This document shows, one piece after another, positions 21,642-32,409 of a stretch of DNA of 64,000 nucleotides (position 1 is its first letter; each line of letters starts with the position of its first letter). The DNA is taken from positions 2,542,001 to 2,606,000 of the forward strand of contig NZ_BNEA01000015.1 in NCBI RefSeq assembly GCF_016860525.1, written 5' to 3'. A model generated the notes under the pieces. It was given only the letters and a program-made list of their open reading frames with translations. It did not search any database and was not told the DNA's origin. This stretch comes from Streptomyces rubradiris. Its GTDB lineage: Bacteria > Actinomycetota > Actinomycetes > Streptomycetales > Streptomycetaceae. The position numbers and the translations under genes are program-made.

Positions 21642-22209
21642 GCGCGGCGAAGGCGCTGGTGAGCGGGGTGAGGATGTCGTAGCGGATGCACAGCACCACC
21701 ATCGCGGAGCCCACGATCGCCGGGACCGCGTACAGGTCGCGGTCCCAGCGCAGCAGCGAGGGCACCTCGTTGGCCAGCACGTCCCGCAGCACACCGCCGC
21801 CGACGGCGGTGGCCAGGCCCAGCGTCGCCGACGCGGTCAGGCCGAGCCCGTAGCTGTACGCCTTCGTCGTGCCGCTGACGCAGAACAGGCCGAGGCCGGC
21901 CGCGTCGAAGACGAGCACCGCCGCCTGGATGCGCTCCACGTGCGGGTGCAGGAAGAAGACGACGAGCGCGGCGAGCAGCGGGGTGACGAAGTACCCGAGG
22001 TCCGTGAAGGCCGCCGGGGGGACGGCCCCGATGACCAGGTCCCGGAACAGTCCGCCGCCCAGCGCGGTGACCTCGGCGAGCACGGCGATGCCGAACACGT
22101 CGAAGTTCTTCCGGACGGCCAGCAGGGCGCCGGAGATCGCGAACACGAAGATCCCGATCACATCGAGCGTGTGCTGGACGGAGGGACTGAAGAGTTGCTC
22201 GAGCTGCAC
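21550..22209 (-). CDS. TRIC-family trimeric cation channel (UPF0126)
   Basis: 219 residues with about seven hydrophobic helices and the internal duplication of bacterial TRIC proteins. Each half carries the conserved glycine/arginine motif: ALGGGLFRDLVIG and AVGGGVLRDVLANE. Such proteins form homotrimeric monovalent cation channels. GTG start at 22209. Follows the M1 peptidase gene by 46 bp in the same direction. The 3' 92 bp overlap the convergent esterase gene. Confidence 0.93.
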   Translation of the reverse strand: MQLEQLFSPSVQHTLDVIGIFVFAISGALLAVRKNFDVFGIAVLAEVTALGGGLFRDLVIGAVPPAAFTDLGYFVTPLLAALVVFFLHPHVERIQAAVLVFDAAGLGLFCVSGTTKAYSYGLGLTASATLGLATAVGGGVLRDVLANEVPSLLRWDRDLYAVPAIVGSAMVVLCIRYDILTPLTSAFAALTAFVLRLLAMRFHWRAPRAWNRRSTVTEE

Positions 22210-22255
22210 CCTGACATTCTCTACTGCCAGCGCGGCTGAACCTTACAAAGCCAGG

Positions 22256-23647
22256 TCAGAGGGCGGGTTTCCCTGCTGTGAACAGCCAGGTGTCGAAGAG
22301 GTCGTCCAGCTGCCGCCCGCTGACCCGCTCGGCGAGGCGGACGAAGTCGGCGGTGGAGGCGTTGCCGTACCGGTGGAGCCTGGTCCAGGTGGGCAGCAGC
22401 CGGAAGAAGGCCGGGTCGCCGATCCGCTCGCGCAGCATCTGGAGCGTCATCGCACCGCGCTGGTAGACGGCGGAGGCGAACATGGTGTCCCGCTCCGGGG
22501 CGCCTGGCCTGACCTGCCAGAACGCGGAGTCGGCGGGCCGGGAGTCGTATCCGGCGCGGAAGGCGTCGTGGGCGGAGCGGGTGCCCTGGTGCTCGTCCCA
22601 CAGCCACTGGGCGTAGGTGGCGAAGCCCTCGTTGAGCCAGATGTCGTTCCAGCGCGCCACGCTCACCGAGTCGCCGAACCACTGGTGGGCCAGCTCGTGC
22701 ACGATCGTCGTCTCGTTGCGCACCGCCGAGTACGCGGGCTTGGACTGCACCTCCAGCGAGAACCCGGCCCTGGGCATGTCGTCCACGATGGCACCGGTCT
22801 CCTCGAAGGGGTACGGTCCGAAGACCTGCGACCAGTAGTCGGTGACGGCGGAGGTGACGCCGTAGACGTCGACGTCCACGGCGCTCTTCAGCGCGGGGTC
22901 GATCGCCACGTAGACCGGGATGCCGCCGGGGGTCCGCCCGGTGCGCACGTCGAACTTCCCGATGGTGGCGGTGGCCAGGTAGGTCGCCATCGGCTTCGAC
23001 TCCCGCCAGTGGGTGTACGTCGAGCCGCCCTTGTCGTACGTCGACACCAGCCGGCCGTTGGAGACCGCGGTCAGGCCCTCGGGCGCCTTGATCCGGATGT
23101 CGTAGGTGGCCTTGTCGGCGGGGTGGTCGCTGGAGGGGAACCAGGTGGAGGCGGCGTTGGGCTGGCAGGCGACGAAGACGCCGTCGGGGGTCTTCATCCA
23201 GCCGTACTCGGAGCCGAAGACGATGGGTCCGCCGAGGGGCTCGGGTATGCCGCCGTAGGTGACGGAGACGGTGAAGTCACGGCCCTTGGGCAGCGCCCGG
23301 CGCGGGGTGACGGTGACCTCGTCGCCGTCCCGGGTGAACCGCGCCCGTCTGCCGTTCACCTCCACCCGCGTGATCTCCAGCTTCTGAAGGTCGAGGTCGA
23401 AGGAGGAGAGGGTGTGGGTGGCGCGCGCGGTGAGCGTGGTACGGCCGTCCAGTCGGCCGGTGCCGGGGGCGTAGGCCACGTCCAGGTCGTAGTGGCGGGC
23501 GTCGTAGCCACCGTTGCCGAGGCGCGGGAAGTAGGGGTCGCCGATGCCGGGGGCGCCCTGGGTCGGGGGCGCGGAGGCGGCGATGGCCAGGAAGGAGGCC
23601 GCCGCGGTGACGAGGACTCCGAGACGTGCCGAACGGGAGAGTGCCAT
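22256..23647 (-). CDS. Secreted M1-family metallopeptidase
   Basis: 463 residues from ATG 23647 (MALSRSARLGVLVTAAASF). A signal peptide runs to about residue 30 (ASAPPTQGA). The zinc site is intact: HELAHQWFGDSV followed 18 residues on by the Glu of NEGFATYAQW. The usual GAMEN motif is replaced by a FSLEVQSKPAYS segment, whose Glu may serve the N-terminus-binding role. At this size it lacks the C-terminal domains of PepN. Lies 97 bp downstream of the peptide importer operon, so it may produce peptides for import. Confidence 0.9.
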   Translation of the reverse strand: MALSRSARLGVLVTAAASFLAIAASAPPTQGAPGIGDPYFPRLGNGGYDARHYDLDVAYAPGTGRLDGRTTLTARATHTLSSFDLDLQKLEITRVEVNGRRARFTRDGDEVTVTPRRALPKGRDFTVSVTYGGIPEPLGGPIVFGSEYGWMKTPDGVFVACQPNAASTWFPSSDHPADKATYDIRIKAPEGLTAVSNGRLVSTYDKGGSTYTHWRESKPMATYLATATIGKFDVRTGRTPGGIPVYVAIDPALKSAVDVDVYGVTSAVTDYWSQVFGPYPFEETGAIVDDMPRAGFSLEVQSKPAYSAVRNETTIVHELAHQWFGDSVSVARWNDIWLNEGFATYAQWLWDEHQGTRSAHDAFRAGYDSRPADSAFWQVRPGAPERDTMFASAVYQRGAMTLQMLRERIGDPAFFRLLPTWTRLHRYGNASTADFVRLAERVSGRQLDDLFDTWLFTAGKPAL

Positions 23648-23744
23648 GGATCGTCCCTTTCGAGCGTGCCGATCGGTGGTCGGACACGGACGACTCTGCA
23701 CTCTCCCGTTCAGGCATGTACATGACTTTCTTGGTCGTCATGCG

Positions 23745-25249
<1,505 letters not shown>

Positions 25250-25253
<4 letters not shown>

Positions 25254-26341
25254 AGCTTCGGCGCAATCTCTTCGGTCCAGATCCGCTGGCGGTCCTCGGT
25301 CGGGAGGTGACAGGCGGACCAGTGCCCGGTGCTCACCTGCTCCAGCTCGGGGCGCACCGTGCGGGTGACGTTCCCCTTGGGGATGTCCGCGTACGGGCAG
25401 CGCGGGTGGAAGGCGCAGCCCGAGGGGACGTTGATGAGGCTCGGCGGCTGGCCCTTGACCGGGATGAGCCGTTCGGAGGTCTCGCGGTCGATACGGGGCA
25501 TCGAGCCGAGCAGGCCCCAGGTGTAGGGGTGCTGCGGCTGCTCGAAGACCTCGCCGGCCGGACCGCGCTCCACGCACCGGCCGCCGTACATCACCAGGAC
25601 CTCGTCGGCGATCTCGGCGACCACGCCGAGGTCGTGGGTGATCATGATGACCGCGGAGCCGAACTCCTTCTGCAGGTCGCGGATCAGGTCGAGGATCTGC
25701 GCCTGGACGGTCACGTCGAGGGCGGTGGTCGGCTCGTCCGCGATGAGCAGCTCGGGGTTGTTGACCAGGGCCATGGCGATCATGGCACGCTGGCGCATGC
25801 CGCCGGAGAACTCGTGCGGGTAGCCGTCGACGCGCTTGGCGGGCTCGGGGATGCCGACCCGGTCGAGCATCTCGATGGCCCGAGCGCGGGCGACCTTCTT
25901 GCTGACGTCGTGGTGCACCCGGTAGGCCTCGACGATCTGGTCGCCGACCTTGTAGTAGGGGTGCATCGCGGACAGCGGGTCCTGGAAGATCATCGCCATC
26001 TCCCGGCCGCGCAGTTTGCGCACCTCGTCCGGGGAGGCGGAGACCAGTTCCTTGCCGTCCAGCCAGATCTCGCCGGACATCCGCACGTTCTTGCCGCGCG
26101 CGCCGAGCCGGTGCAGGCCCATGATGGCCAGCGAGGTCACCGACTTGCCGGAGCCGGACTCGCCCACGATGGCGAGGGTCTTGCCCTTCTCCAGCGAGAA
26201 GCTGACCCCGTCGACGGACTTGACCACGCCGTCGTCGGTCGGGAAGTGCACCTTGAGGTCGCGGACCTCCAGGAAGGCTTCGGGACGCCGGTCGGCTGCG
26301 GGCTCGCCCGCCGTGGCACCGGTCTTGGAGAGTTCGGTCAC
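25250..26341 (-). CDS. Oligopeptide ABC importer ATPase (OppD-like)
   Basis: 363 residues. Walker [10 protein letters not shown], signature [13 protein letters not shown], Walker [13 protein letters not shown], and a C-terminal cysteine cluster ([14 protein letters not shown]) typical of peptide importer ATPases. GTG start overlapping the permease stop (GTGA), and its own stop overlaps the next GTG. Forms a heterodimer with the OppF-like subunit in family members. Confidence 0.95.
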
Positions 26342-27345
26342 GAGAGCCTCACCCGCGGGTCGGCGGCGGCGTAGAGCACGTCCACCACAAGGTTTGCGAT
26401 CACGACGAAGAAGGCGGCGAGCAGGGTCACGCCCAAAATCTTAGGCAGGTCGTTGTCGGTGATGCCCTGCACCGCGTACTCGCCGATGCCGTGCAGCGAG
26501 AACACGGACTCGGTGATCACGGCGCCGCCGAGCAGCAGACCGAGGTCCATTCCGAAGACGGTGATGATCGGGGTGAGCGCGGAGCGCAGTCCGTGCTTGA
26601 CCACCACTCTGCGCTCGACCAGGCCCTTGGCCCGGGCCGTGCGGATGAAGTCCTCGTTCATCGTCTCCAGCATCCCCGAGCGGGTCAGCCGGGCGTAGAT
26701 GGCGGAGTACAGCAGGGCGAGCGAGCACCAGGCCAGGAAGAGGGTGTTGGCCCACTGCGCCGGGTTCTCCGTGAGCGGGACGTAGGTGCGCCCGAAGATC
26801 GGGATCTGGACGGTGAAGAGCAGCTGCGCCAGCTTGCCCGTGAAGAACATGGGCAGCGAGACACCGGCGAGCGCGACGCCCATGAAGAGACGGTCGAAGA
26901 ACGAGCGCGGCTTCAGCGCGGAGATCACGCCGACCACCACACCCGACAGGAGCCACAGCACGGCGGCACCCGCGGCCAGCGAGGCCGTGACCGGGATGCG
27001 GGAGGTCAGCTCCGGCCAGACCGCCTGGTGGTTCTTGAAGGAGTAGCCGAAGCACGGCGCGTCGCAGCGCACCGTGGTCGGGCCGAGGTCGTACGTGGCG
27101 CCGGCCACGATCCCCTTGATGAAGTGCCAGTACTGGACGTAGACGGGCTGGTCCAGACCGAGGTTGTGCTTGACCGCGGCGATGTCCGCCTTCGACGGGC
27201 TCTTGCCGATGTACTGCTGTGCCAGCTGGTCCGCCGTCTGGCCGGCGAGTCGCGGCAGCAGGAAGAAGATGGCGAAGGTGACCGCGGAGACGACCAGCAG
27301 CAGGATCACTGCCGCGAACGTCCGGCGGAGGATGTACGAGATCAC
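26338..27345 (-). CDS. Oligopeptide ABC importer permease (OppB-like)
   Basis: 335 residues with six expected membrane helices; N-terminal [20 protein letters not shown] is the family's usual first helix. The coupling EAA-like loop is in [23 protein letters not shown], facing the ATPases. An extended periplasmic loop after helix 1 (about 35-115) includes two Cys residues (RCDAPCFG). ATG start. Separated from the binding-protein gene by 72 bp holding a strong hairpin. Confidence 0.95.
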   Translation of the reverse strand: MISYILRRTFAAVILLLVVSAVTFAIFFLLPRLAGQTADQLAQQYIGKSPSKADIAAVKHNLGLDQPVYVQYWHFIKGIVAGATYDLGPTTVRCDAPCFGYSFKNHQAVWPELTSRIPVTASLAAGAAVLWLLSGVVVGVISALKPRSFFDRLFMGVALAGVSLPMFFTGKLAQLLFTVQIPIFGRTYVPLTENPAQWANTLFLAWCSLALLYSAIYARLTRSGMLETMNEDFIRTARAKGLVERRVVVKHGLRSALTPIITVFGMDLGLLLGGAVITESVFSLHGIGEYAVQGITDNDLPKILGVTLLAAFFVVIANLVVDVLYAAADPRVRLS

Positions 27346-27357
27346 GGGGGCCGGCGC

Positions 27358-27391
27358 TGGTGCCCGCGGGCCGGGAGGCCCACGGGCACCA
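27358..27391 (-). terminator. Intercistronic stem-loop between oppA-like and oppB-like genes
   Basis: Nested perfect arms: TGGTGCCCG/CGGGCACCA (27358-27366, 27383-27391) outside GGGCC/GGCCC with a GGGA loop. Such hairpins behind binding-protein genes often act as partial terminators or mRNA 3'-end protectors, giving excess binding protein. Confidence 0.7.
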
Positions 27392-27417
27392 ATGCCTTCA
27401 CCTGCCTTCCGGGGCTG

Positions 27418-29169
27418 CTACTTCGACGCGACGCCGATGTTGAGGTAGTCGTACTGACCGCTGAAGGCCGCCGTGGAAACCAGGTTGGTGTAGTTCTGCG
27501 GACGGCCCAGCAGGACCTTGAAGTAGGTCAGCGGGACGAGGACGGCGTCGTCCATGGTCTTCTTGTCGATCTGGGTGTAGAGGCTGTTGCGCTCGCCGGT
27601 GTCCTGGGTGCCGATCGCCTTGCCCAGCAGGTCGTTGACTTCCTTGCTGTCGTACAGCGACAGGTTGGTGTTGCCGGACTGGCTGATCGCCTTGCCGTTC
27701 AGGATCTGCTGGAGGAAGCCGTAGCCGGAGGGCCAGTCGGCGCCCCACTGCATCATCATCAGGCCGATGTTCTGCTTCTGGATGAACTTCGGCACACCCG
27801 CGTAGTCGGTGAAGTACTTGCCCGACGGGTACTGCTTGAGGCTGGCGTTGATGCCGACCTTCTTCAGCGAGTTGATGATCGCCGTGGCGGCGTCGATCTC
27901 CTGCGGACGGTCCGAACGGGCCGTGATGTTGGTGGAGATCGAGGTCTGGCCGCAGTCCTTCAGCAGGTCCTTGGCCTTGGCGATGTCGCCCTTGTTGTCC
28001 TTGGTGGCGTAGGCGTCGGCCTTGGCGTAGCCCGGGATGTCCGGGGGCAGGACGGTGGAGGCGATCTCACCGCGGACCGGGCCGCCCTCGGCGGTCTGCA
28101 CCGAGACCTTGTCGATGGCGTACTGCACGGCCTTGCGGCACTCGGGCTTGTCGAACGGCTTCAGCTTGGTGTTGATCGCCAGGTAGACGGAACGGCCACC
28201 GTAGGTGTTGTCCGTGTTGGCCTTCTTGGCGGGGTCGGTCAGCACCTCGGCCTGGGTGGAGGCCTGGACACCGGTGCCGACCAGGTCGATGGCGTTGCCC
28301 GCCATGACGTCCTGGTCGATGGTCTCCGGGTTGACCTTCAGCTTGACGACGATCTTGTCCGGGAGCTGCTTGCGCAGCGGGTCGGTCTTCGGGTCCCAGT
28401 TCTCGTTGCGCACGAGCACGGCCTGCTTGCCGTCCTCGTAGCTCTGGAACTTGTACGAGCCGGAGGACACGATGTGCTTGACGTAGTCGACGCCGGTGTC
28501 CTTCGCCTTCGGCACCGGAGCCGTCTGCGGCGTGGCGACCAGGTAGTCGAACTCCTGGAAGGCCTGCTTCAGGTGGAAGACGATCGTGGTGTCGTCCGGG
28601 GTCTCGATGGAGGACAGACCCTTGTCGCTCTTGTCCTTGTACGGGCCCTTGTACTTGTCGCCGTCGGCCATGAACTGCTGGAAGTAGTTCGGGCCGAGGG
28701 AGAGCACGTCACGCGCGAAGTTGGAGCGCTCGACGGCGTACTTGACGTCCTTCGAGGTGATCGGCGTGCCGTCCTCGTACTCCAGGCCCGGACGCAGCTT
28801 GTACGTCCAGGTCTTGCCGCCGTCGCTCGGCTGGCCCTTGGTCGCCGCGAGGTCCGGGACCAGGGTGTTGCCCTCGTCGCCGGGGCCCGGCTTGAAGGTC
28901 ATCAGCGGACGGGCGTACAGCCGGCTGAGGTTGTACATGTACGCGTAGTACGTGTTGCCCGGGTCGAAGGAGTCCGGGACGTCGGACATCTCGTAGGTGA
29001 CGGTGCCACCCTTCTTGTCCGACGCGTTCACGACGCCCTTGGTCGCGGCGTTGGCCCCGGCCGACTTGGTGCCGTTCTCGTTGGTGTTGTCATCGGCCTT
29101 GCTGCAACCCGCAAGAAGCAGGCTGGCGGAGCCGATGGCCGCGATAGCGGCCAGCGCTGACCTTCGCAT
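27418..29169 (-). CDS. Oligopeptide ABC importer substrate-binding lipoprotein (OppA-like)
   Basis: 583 residues from ATG 29169 (MRRSALAAIAAIGSASLLLAGC). An upstream ATG at 29190 has no ribosome site, whereas GGAGGGG precedes 29169. The lipobox LLAGC places the mature N-terminus at Cys. SBP family 5 features: the DVPDSFDPGNTYYAYMYNLSR opening region and RPLMTF, and a C-terminal QIDKKTMDDAVLVPLTYF. It should capture peptides at the outer membrane face. Located 56 bp downstream of the OppC-like gene. Confidence 0.95.
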   Translation of the reverse strand: MRRSALAAIAAIGSASLLLAGCSKADDNTNENGTKSAGANAATKGVVNASDKKGGTVTYEMSDVPDSFDPGNTYYAYMYNLSRLYARPLMTFKPGPGDEGNTLVPDLAATKGQPSDGGKTWTYKLRPGLEYEDGTPITSKDVKYAVERSNFARDVLSLGPNYFQQFMADGDKYKGPYKDKSDKGLSSIETPDDTTIVFHLKQAFQEFDYLVATPQTAPVPKAKDTGVDYVKHIVSSGSYKFQSYEDGKQAVLVRNENWDPKTDPLRKQLPDKIVVKLKVNPETIDQDVMAGNAIDLVGTGVQASTQAEVLTDPAKKANTDNTYGGRSVYLAINTKLKPFDKPECRKAVQYAIDKVSVQTAEGGPVRGEIASTVLPPDIPGYAKADAYATKDNKGDIAKAKDLLKDCGQTSISTNITARSDRPQEIDAATAIINSLKKVGINASLKQYPSGKYFTDYAGVPKFIQKQNIGLMMMQWGADWPSGYGFLQQILNGKAISQSGNTNLSLYDSKEVNDLLGKAIGTQDTGERNSLYTQIDKKTMDDAVLVPLTYFKVLLGRPQNYTNLVSTAAFSGQYDYLNIGVASK

Positions 29170-29225
29170 GATGGGCGCTTTCCCCTCCATTGATTGAAAA
29201 CTTGTCGGGCTCTCCGCGGCAGGCG

Positions 29226-30224
29226 TCAGCGGCTGCGCGGGTCGAGAGCGTCGCGGAGACCGTCACCGAGCAGGTTGAACGCCAGCACGGTGACGAAGAT
29301 GGCCAGGCCGGGGACGATCATGTACTGGGGGTCGACCTGGTAGTAGGTGACCGCCTCGCGGAGCATGCCGCCCCAGGACGCCTGCGGGGGCTGGATGCCG
29401 ACGCCGAGGAAGCTCAGCGACGCCTCGAAGATGATGTTGGTCGGGATCAGCAGCGTCGAGTAGACGATGATCGGGCCGACCAGGTTCGGCATCAGTTCCC
29501 GGAAGAGGATGTACGGCGCCTTGGCGCCCATGCCCCGGGCCGCGTCGACGAACTCGCGCTCGCGCAGTGCGAGGGTCTGGCCGCGCACGATCCGGCCCAG
29601 ATACGGCCAGTTGAAGAAGCCGATGACGAAGATGAGCACGCTCAGGTGGAGCGGCAGGCCGTTGAGGCCGAACGCGCCGCCCTGGAGGGTGGCGGAGATG
29701 GCGATCGCGAAGAGCAGGAGGGGGAAGGCGAGGAAGGTGTCCATCAGCCGGCTGATGATCGAGTCCACCCGGCCGCCGTAGTAGCCCGCGATGACACCCA
29801 TGATCGCGCCGATGACGTTGGACAGGACGGTGGCACCGAAGGCGACCACCAGCGACACCCAGGAGCCCTCCAGGATGCGGGTGGCGATGTCCCGGCCGAA
29901 CTTCGGGTCCACGCCGAGCGGGTGGTCCGCGCTCATGCCGCCCCAACTGCCCGTGGGCAGCGAGGTGTCCGGGGTGATCAGGTCCTGGTTGAAGGCGTTG
30001 GGGTCGAGGCCGAACAGGGCCTGGATGGGGCGCGAGAGGACGGCGAGGAGGATCAGCAGGATCACGATGACGCCGCCGGCGACGGCGGCCTTGTCCTTCT
30101 TGAACCGGGACCAGGCGATCTGGCCCAGGGAACGACCCTCGATCTGCCCCTTACCGGCACCCTCCAGCACAGCCTCCGGCTGCGTCTCGGCTGCCGCCCC
30201 GGTGGTCTCGATCGGTGCGGTCAC
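29226..30224 (-). CDS. Oligopeptide ABC importer permease (OppC-like)
   Basis: 332 residues from GTG 30224 (MTAPIETTGAAAETQ), preceded by AGAGGGG. A cytoplasmic N-terminal arm with SLGQIAWSRFKKDKAAVAGG is followed by six helices and the coupling loop DAARGMGAKAPYILFRELMPNL. First gene of the operon oppC-oppA-oppB-oppD-oppF. This order differs from the classic oppABCDF and is seen for Streptomyces importers of this group (from memory). Longer upstream starts would add unconserved sequence. Confidence 0.93.
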   Translation of the reverse strand: MTAPIETTGAAAETQPEAVLEGAGKGQIEGRSLGQIAWSRFKKDKAAVAGGVIVILLILLAVLSRPIQALFGLDPNAFNQDLITPDTSLPTGSWGGMSADHPLGVDPKFGRDIATRILEGSWVSLVVAFGATVLSNVIGAIMGVIAGYYGGRVDSIISRLMDTFLAFPLLLFAIAISATLQGGAFGLNGLPLHLSVLIFVIGFFNWPYLGRIVRGQTLALREREFVDAARGMGAKAPYILFRELMPNLVGPIIVYSTLLIPTNIIFEASLSFLGVGIQPPQASWGGMLREAVTYYQVDPQYMIVPGLAIFVTVLAFNLLGDGLRDALDPRSR

Positions 30225-30573
30225 GGTGAGCGACCCCTCTCGCCGGTGGTGACCGGCCTGCGCCTGCCGCGGATTGCGGCTTTGTCGACTTGCCATCGAA
30301 CACGTGGCCTCGGCCTCGTGTCTGAGTCGCGAGTCTTCAGCGTCGTTGTGATCACCCGCCAGAGCTGACGGCGAAAGTATGCGCAACCGTGATGCAGTGC
30401 GGGGGATTCCGTTATCCGAACAGTGGGTAACGGCCCTCGGACGCGGGCCAGTTGGGGCAGATCGGCGAATCTACGCGGTTCGGGAGGTACGACCGATGTC
30501 TACGCGCGCAGAAGCGTCCCGCTCCCGTGCATTGTGCGGGCCGGTCAACAAACCTGCCACCACGCCTCGTTGC
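30225..30573. other. Intergenic region upstream of the oligopeptide importer
   Basis: 349 bp between the SseB-like gene end and oppC. No convincing gene. It contains an imperfect inverted repeat GTTATCC/GGGTAAC (30411-30417, 30425-30431, one mismatch) about 190 bp upstream of oppC, a candidate operator. The importer promoter must lie here on the minus strand. A terminator for the SseB-like gene is not obvious. Confidence 0.5.
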
Positions 30574-31398
30574 TCAGTAGCCGCTGCGCGCCGGCGGGTA
30601 GCCGTAGCCGCCGGCCGGCGCCTGCGGCGGGGCCGGCACCTGGAGCGGGGGCTGCTGCGGGGGCACCGGGGCGTGCGCCTCACGGTCGTAGAAGGGGCGC
30701 GCGTTGGCCCGCATCCACATCACCACCGGGTCGTGGTCGTCGGTCATGGCGACCGTCGAGACCGGCAGGCCCTCCGGGACCGCGCCGATGGACTGCTGCA
30801 TCATGGCGCGCACCGAGTCGACCGCGGCGGGCGAGGTGTCGTACACGTCCAGGCCGATGGCGAGGTAGGGCGCCCCGAGCGCGGGCTGCACCCAGGCGCG
30901 GCGCAGCGAGCGCAGCGCGGGGGTGCGGTGCGCGTTCTGCGCGAGCAGGGCGTAGAACTGCGGGATCTCGATACCGGGTTCGGACAGCCGCAACGGGCCG
31001 GCGGGCTGGCGGTCCAGACCGGTGGCGATGCGGCGCAGGTCCGGCCAGGGGATGCCGACGCCGCCGCCGGGCGCGTGCGGGTTGAGCCAGAGGCCGTAGT
31101 GGTCGGGGTAGAGGGTGCGGGCCACGTCCAGGCCGTCGGCCACCTCGTAGGAGCGGTTCCAGCCGCTGGCCGACAGCTCCTGGGCGGAGGTCACGCAGGG
31201 GGCGTAGGGGAAGCCGTCCACCTCCATGGTCCCGTACTGGGCGTCCGGGGCGCCGGCCTGGCCGTGCCACAGGAGCATGAAGACCTGGCCGGAGGTGGGG
31301 GTGGCGAGGGCGCGCAGCAAGGACTCGTAGGCGTCGTAGCGTCCGGGCGTGACCTGGCGCAGCATGTGCTCGACGCTGCCGCTGTGGCTCGCGCTCAC
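30574..31398 (-). CDS. SseB-like protein, copy 1
   Basis: 274 residues from GTG 31398. It resembles proteins annotated as enhanced serine sensitivity protein SseB. Segments MLLWHGQ, GFPYAPCVTSAQEL, GLWLNPHAPGGGVGIPWPDL and PYLAIGLDVYD correspond to the two SseB-type domains. The C-terminus is Pro/Gly/Tyr-rich (PPLQVPAPPQAPAGGYGYPP). The biochemical role of SseB is not known; in E. coli sseB was named for an effect on serine sensitivity. Shares GIPLP/GIPWP and the ARPFY end motif (NARPFYDRE) with copy 2 (NVRPFYTS). Confidence 0.85.
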   Translation of the reverse strand: MSASHSGSVEHMLRQVTPGRYDAYESLLRALATPTSGQVFMLLWHGQAGAPDAQYGTMEVDGFPYAPCVTSAQELSASGWNRSYEVADGLDVARTLYPDHYGLWLNPHAPGGGVGIPWPDLRRIATGLDRQPAGPLRLSEPGIEIPQFYALLAQNAHRTPALRSLRRAWVQPALGAPYLAIGLDVYDTSPAAVDSVRAMMQQSIGAVPEGLPVSTVAMTDDHDPVVMWMRANARPFYDREAHAPVPPQQPPLQVPAPPQAPAGGYGYPPARSGY

Positions 31399-31483
31399 CT
31401 GGTGTGCCCCTTCTTTTTGGTGACCCGGCGTTTGAGCACAGCTTATGCGCCTAGTAGCTCGGGACCTTGGCGTTCGTACGCGT

Positions 31484-31558
31484 GTGCGGGTGCGTTGTGG
31501 CTTGTCGCGCCCCGCGGCGGAGCCGCATATCGGACACAGCCCCGCGCCCCTTTGGGGC
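31484..31558. repeat. Streptomyces-type intergenic repeat between the two sseB-like genes
   Basis: A GC-rich block starting GTGCGGGTGCGTTGTGG, with internal palindrome GCGGCGGAGCCGC and an ATATCGGACACAG segment. It ends in GCCCC-TTT-GGGGC (31546-31558), just beyond the stop of copy 2. It strongly resembles a repeat seen at many intergenic sites in Streptomyces genomes (remembered, not searched). The terminal hairpin may work as a terminator for copy 2. Confidence 0.7.
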
Positions 31559-31563
31559 TCGGT

Positions 31564-32343
31564 TCAGTGGGCGGATGTGTAGAACGGGCGGACGTTCGCC
31601 TTCAGCCAGGTCGCCACCGGGTCGTCCGTTACATCCAGCAGGACCAGGTTGACCGGCCATTTGACGGGGACCTCGGCCAGGGCCTTGCCGAGGGCCTGGA
31701 GGGGGAGGGCGCGCAGGTCGCCTTCCCACTGGGAGAGTTCGACGCCCACGAACATCGCCGGGTCGGCCGTCTCGACGGCGGCCAGGCAGCGGCGGGCGGT
31801 GAGGACCACGCCGGTCCCGGCGAACTCGGCGGAGGCGGCGGCGAGGAAGTCCACCGGGTCGTCCTGCCAGTCGGGCTCGAAGAGGCGCACCCGGCCGCCG
31901 GTGCCCGGGCCGTCGAGCGGGGTGCGGCCCACCCGGCACAGCTCGGCCACGGCCTGGGGCGGCAGCGGTATGCCGACCACGCCCTCGGGATTGACGGCGA
32001 TGCCCACCTGCGGGGGCAGGCCGCGGGCGAACTCCACCGCCGGGGCGATGGTGTACGACATGTGGGAGCCGGCCACCTGGCGCAGCTGTTCCTCGGAGCT
32101 GAACACCGGGACGTACGCCTGGCCGTCGATGTCGAGCGTCGGCAGGTCCAGCGGGCCGCTGTCCGGGCCCCCGCCGTTCGGCAGCGGGATCCACAGGAAG
32201 CTGCGGCCGAGGACCTCGACGATCCGGCCGCCCGCCGCGGGGATGCCGAGGGAGGCCGACAACACCTCCTCCAGCTCGTTGCCGGGCCAACCGCCGTGCG
32301 GGTGCGGGTGCGCCTGTGCCGGGAAGTCCGCCGGGAAGTCCAT
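31564..32343 (-). CDS. SseB-like protein, copy 2
   Basis: 259 residues from ATG 32343 (MDFPADFPAQAHPH). Two-domain SseB layout: LGRSFLWIPLP...QAYVPVFSSEEQLRQV in the first half, FEPDWQDDPVDFLAAASAEF and NLVLLDVTDDPVATWLKANVRPFY in the second. Distantly paralogous to copy 1. Lies 66 bp downstream of the P-loop ATPase gene, probably one transcript. The neighbouring divergent genes are for glycine and serine metabolism, which fits a link to serine physiology. Confidence 0.85.
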   Translation of the reverse strand: MDFPADFPAQAHPHPHGGWPGNELEEVLSASLGIPAAGGRIVEVLGRSFLWIPLPNGGGPDSGPLDLPTLDIDGQAYVPVFSSEEQLRQVAGSHMSYTIAPAVEFARGLPPQVGIAVNPEGVVGIPLPPQAVAELCRVGRTPLDGPGTGGRVRLFEPDWQDDPVDFLAAASAEFAGTGVVLTARRCLAAVETADPAMFVGVELSQWEGDLRALPLQALGKALAEVPVKWPVNLVLLDVTDDPVATWLKANVRPFYTSAH

Positions 32344-32409
32344 GTGCCTACCGCCTGCTGGGAACCACTGCTGTGACCATGAAGGCTAGCGGGTGGCGCT
32401 GACAGTGCC

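Noticed and set aside
22190..22210. GCTCGAG sequence resembling the repeat core found in the cupin gene
   Set aside because: Only the short core matches; the flanking G/C runs of the element are absent and it is the TRIC gene start region.
26491..29160. 889-codon open frame opposite the peptide importer genes
   Set aside because: Repetitive Gly/Val/Arg/Asp composition, no ribosome site, and it covers two clear opposite-strand genes.
30496..30580. ATG with a GGAGG site starting MSTRAEASRSRALCGPVNKP
   Set aside because: The frame has no stop before running antisense through the SseB-like gene, and the following sequence is Arg-rich nonsense; kept only as a weak possibility.
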